From Candidatus Sulfotelmatobacter sp. (lineage in GTDB: Bacteria; Acidobacteriota; Terriglobia; Terriglobales; Acidobacteriaceae): a stretch of 5,038 bases of DNA. Shown here in pieces: positions 5,027 to 5,038 of the stretch. Position numbers and translations under genes: made by a program. The stretch covers positions 1 to 5,038 of the forward strand of contig JASHRB010000278.1 of NCBI GenBank assembly GCA_030037575.1, written 5' to 3'. The first letter of the stretch is position 1. Each line of letters starts with the position of its first letter. The notes under the pieces were generated by a model. It saw nothing but the letters and a program-made list of their open reading frames with translations, did no database searches and was not told the origin of the DNA.

Positions 5027-5038
5027 ATGAGTAAAGAA
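5027..5038 (+). CDS. infA: Translation initiation factor IF-1, first four codons
   Basis: Only ATG AGT AAA GAA (MSKE) is visible before the window ends. IF-1 proteins commonly begin MSKE or MAKE, the upstream GAAGGAG is strong, and infA is the expected gene after map in the Bacillus-type secY-adk-map-infA order. The call rests on context more than on sequence; rpmJ, rpsM, rpsK and rpoA would be expected beyond. Confidence 0.75.

Overview
This window is the distal part of a bacterial spc-type ribosomal protein operon, all on the + strand. It continues into the secY-adk-map-infA arrangement known from Bacillus and many non-proteobacterial phyla. The order is rplF (3' end only), rplR, rpsE, rpmD, rplO, secY, adk, map and infA (first four codons only). 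The DNA is GC-rich. I would place it in Acidobacteriota: the uL18, uS5, SecY and Adk proteins read like those of that phylum, and the spacers hold short degenerate repeats of a kind I associate with acidobacterial genomes. This assignment comes from recall, not a search, and I hold it at about 0.6.

Layout. Positions 1-125 encode the C-terminus of L6. A 71-nt spacer follows, holding a strong stem-loop and a repeat-like segment that supplies the rplR ribosome binding site. rplR, rpsE and rpmD form a tight block: a 2-nt gap, then a 1-nt TGATG stop/start overlap. A 74-nt spacer with a near-perfect 15-pair inverted repeat precedes rplO, which overlaps secY by 1 nt (TAATG). The 189-nt secY-adk spacer holds a small hairpin and an 8-bp-period tandem repeat. 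adk is followed by a 72-nt spacer with an imperfect hairpin, then map. A 115-nt spacer with 14-bp direct repeats and a GC-rich stem-loop leads to infA, which runs off the window.

The genes serve one programme. L6, L18, S5, L30 and L15 are ribosome parts, SecY is the membrane channel on which ribosomes dock, Adk balances adenine nucleotides, MetAP trims the initiator methionine, and IF-1 acts in initiation. All complete proteins look intact, with their family motifs and metal or nucleotide ligands in place.

I see no new enzyme system, mobile element, RNA gene or CRISPR array. The unexplained material is the spacers. Tightly coupled gene blocks alternate with spacers that each carry a different short repeat or stem-loop, none with a terminator U-tract. 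These may be neutral expanding repeats, RNA processing or attenuation sites, or both.
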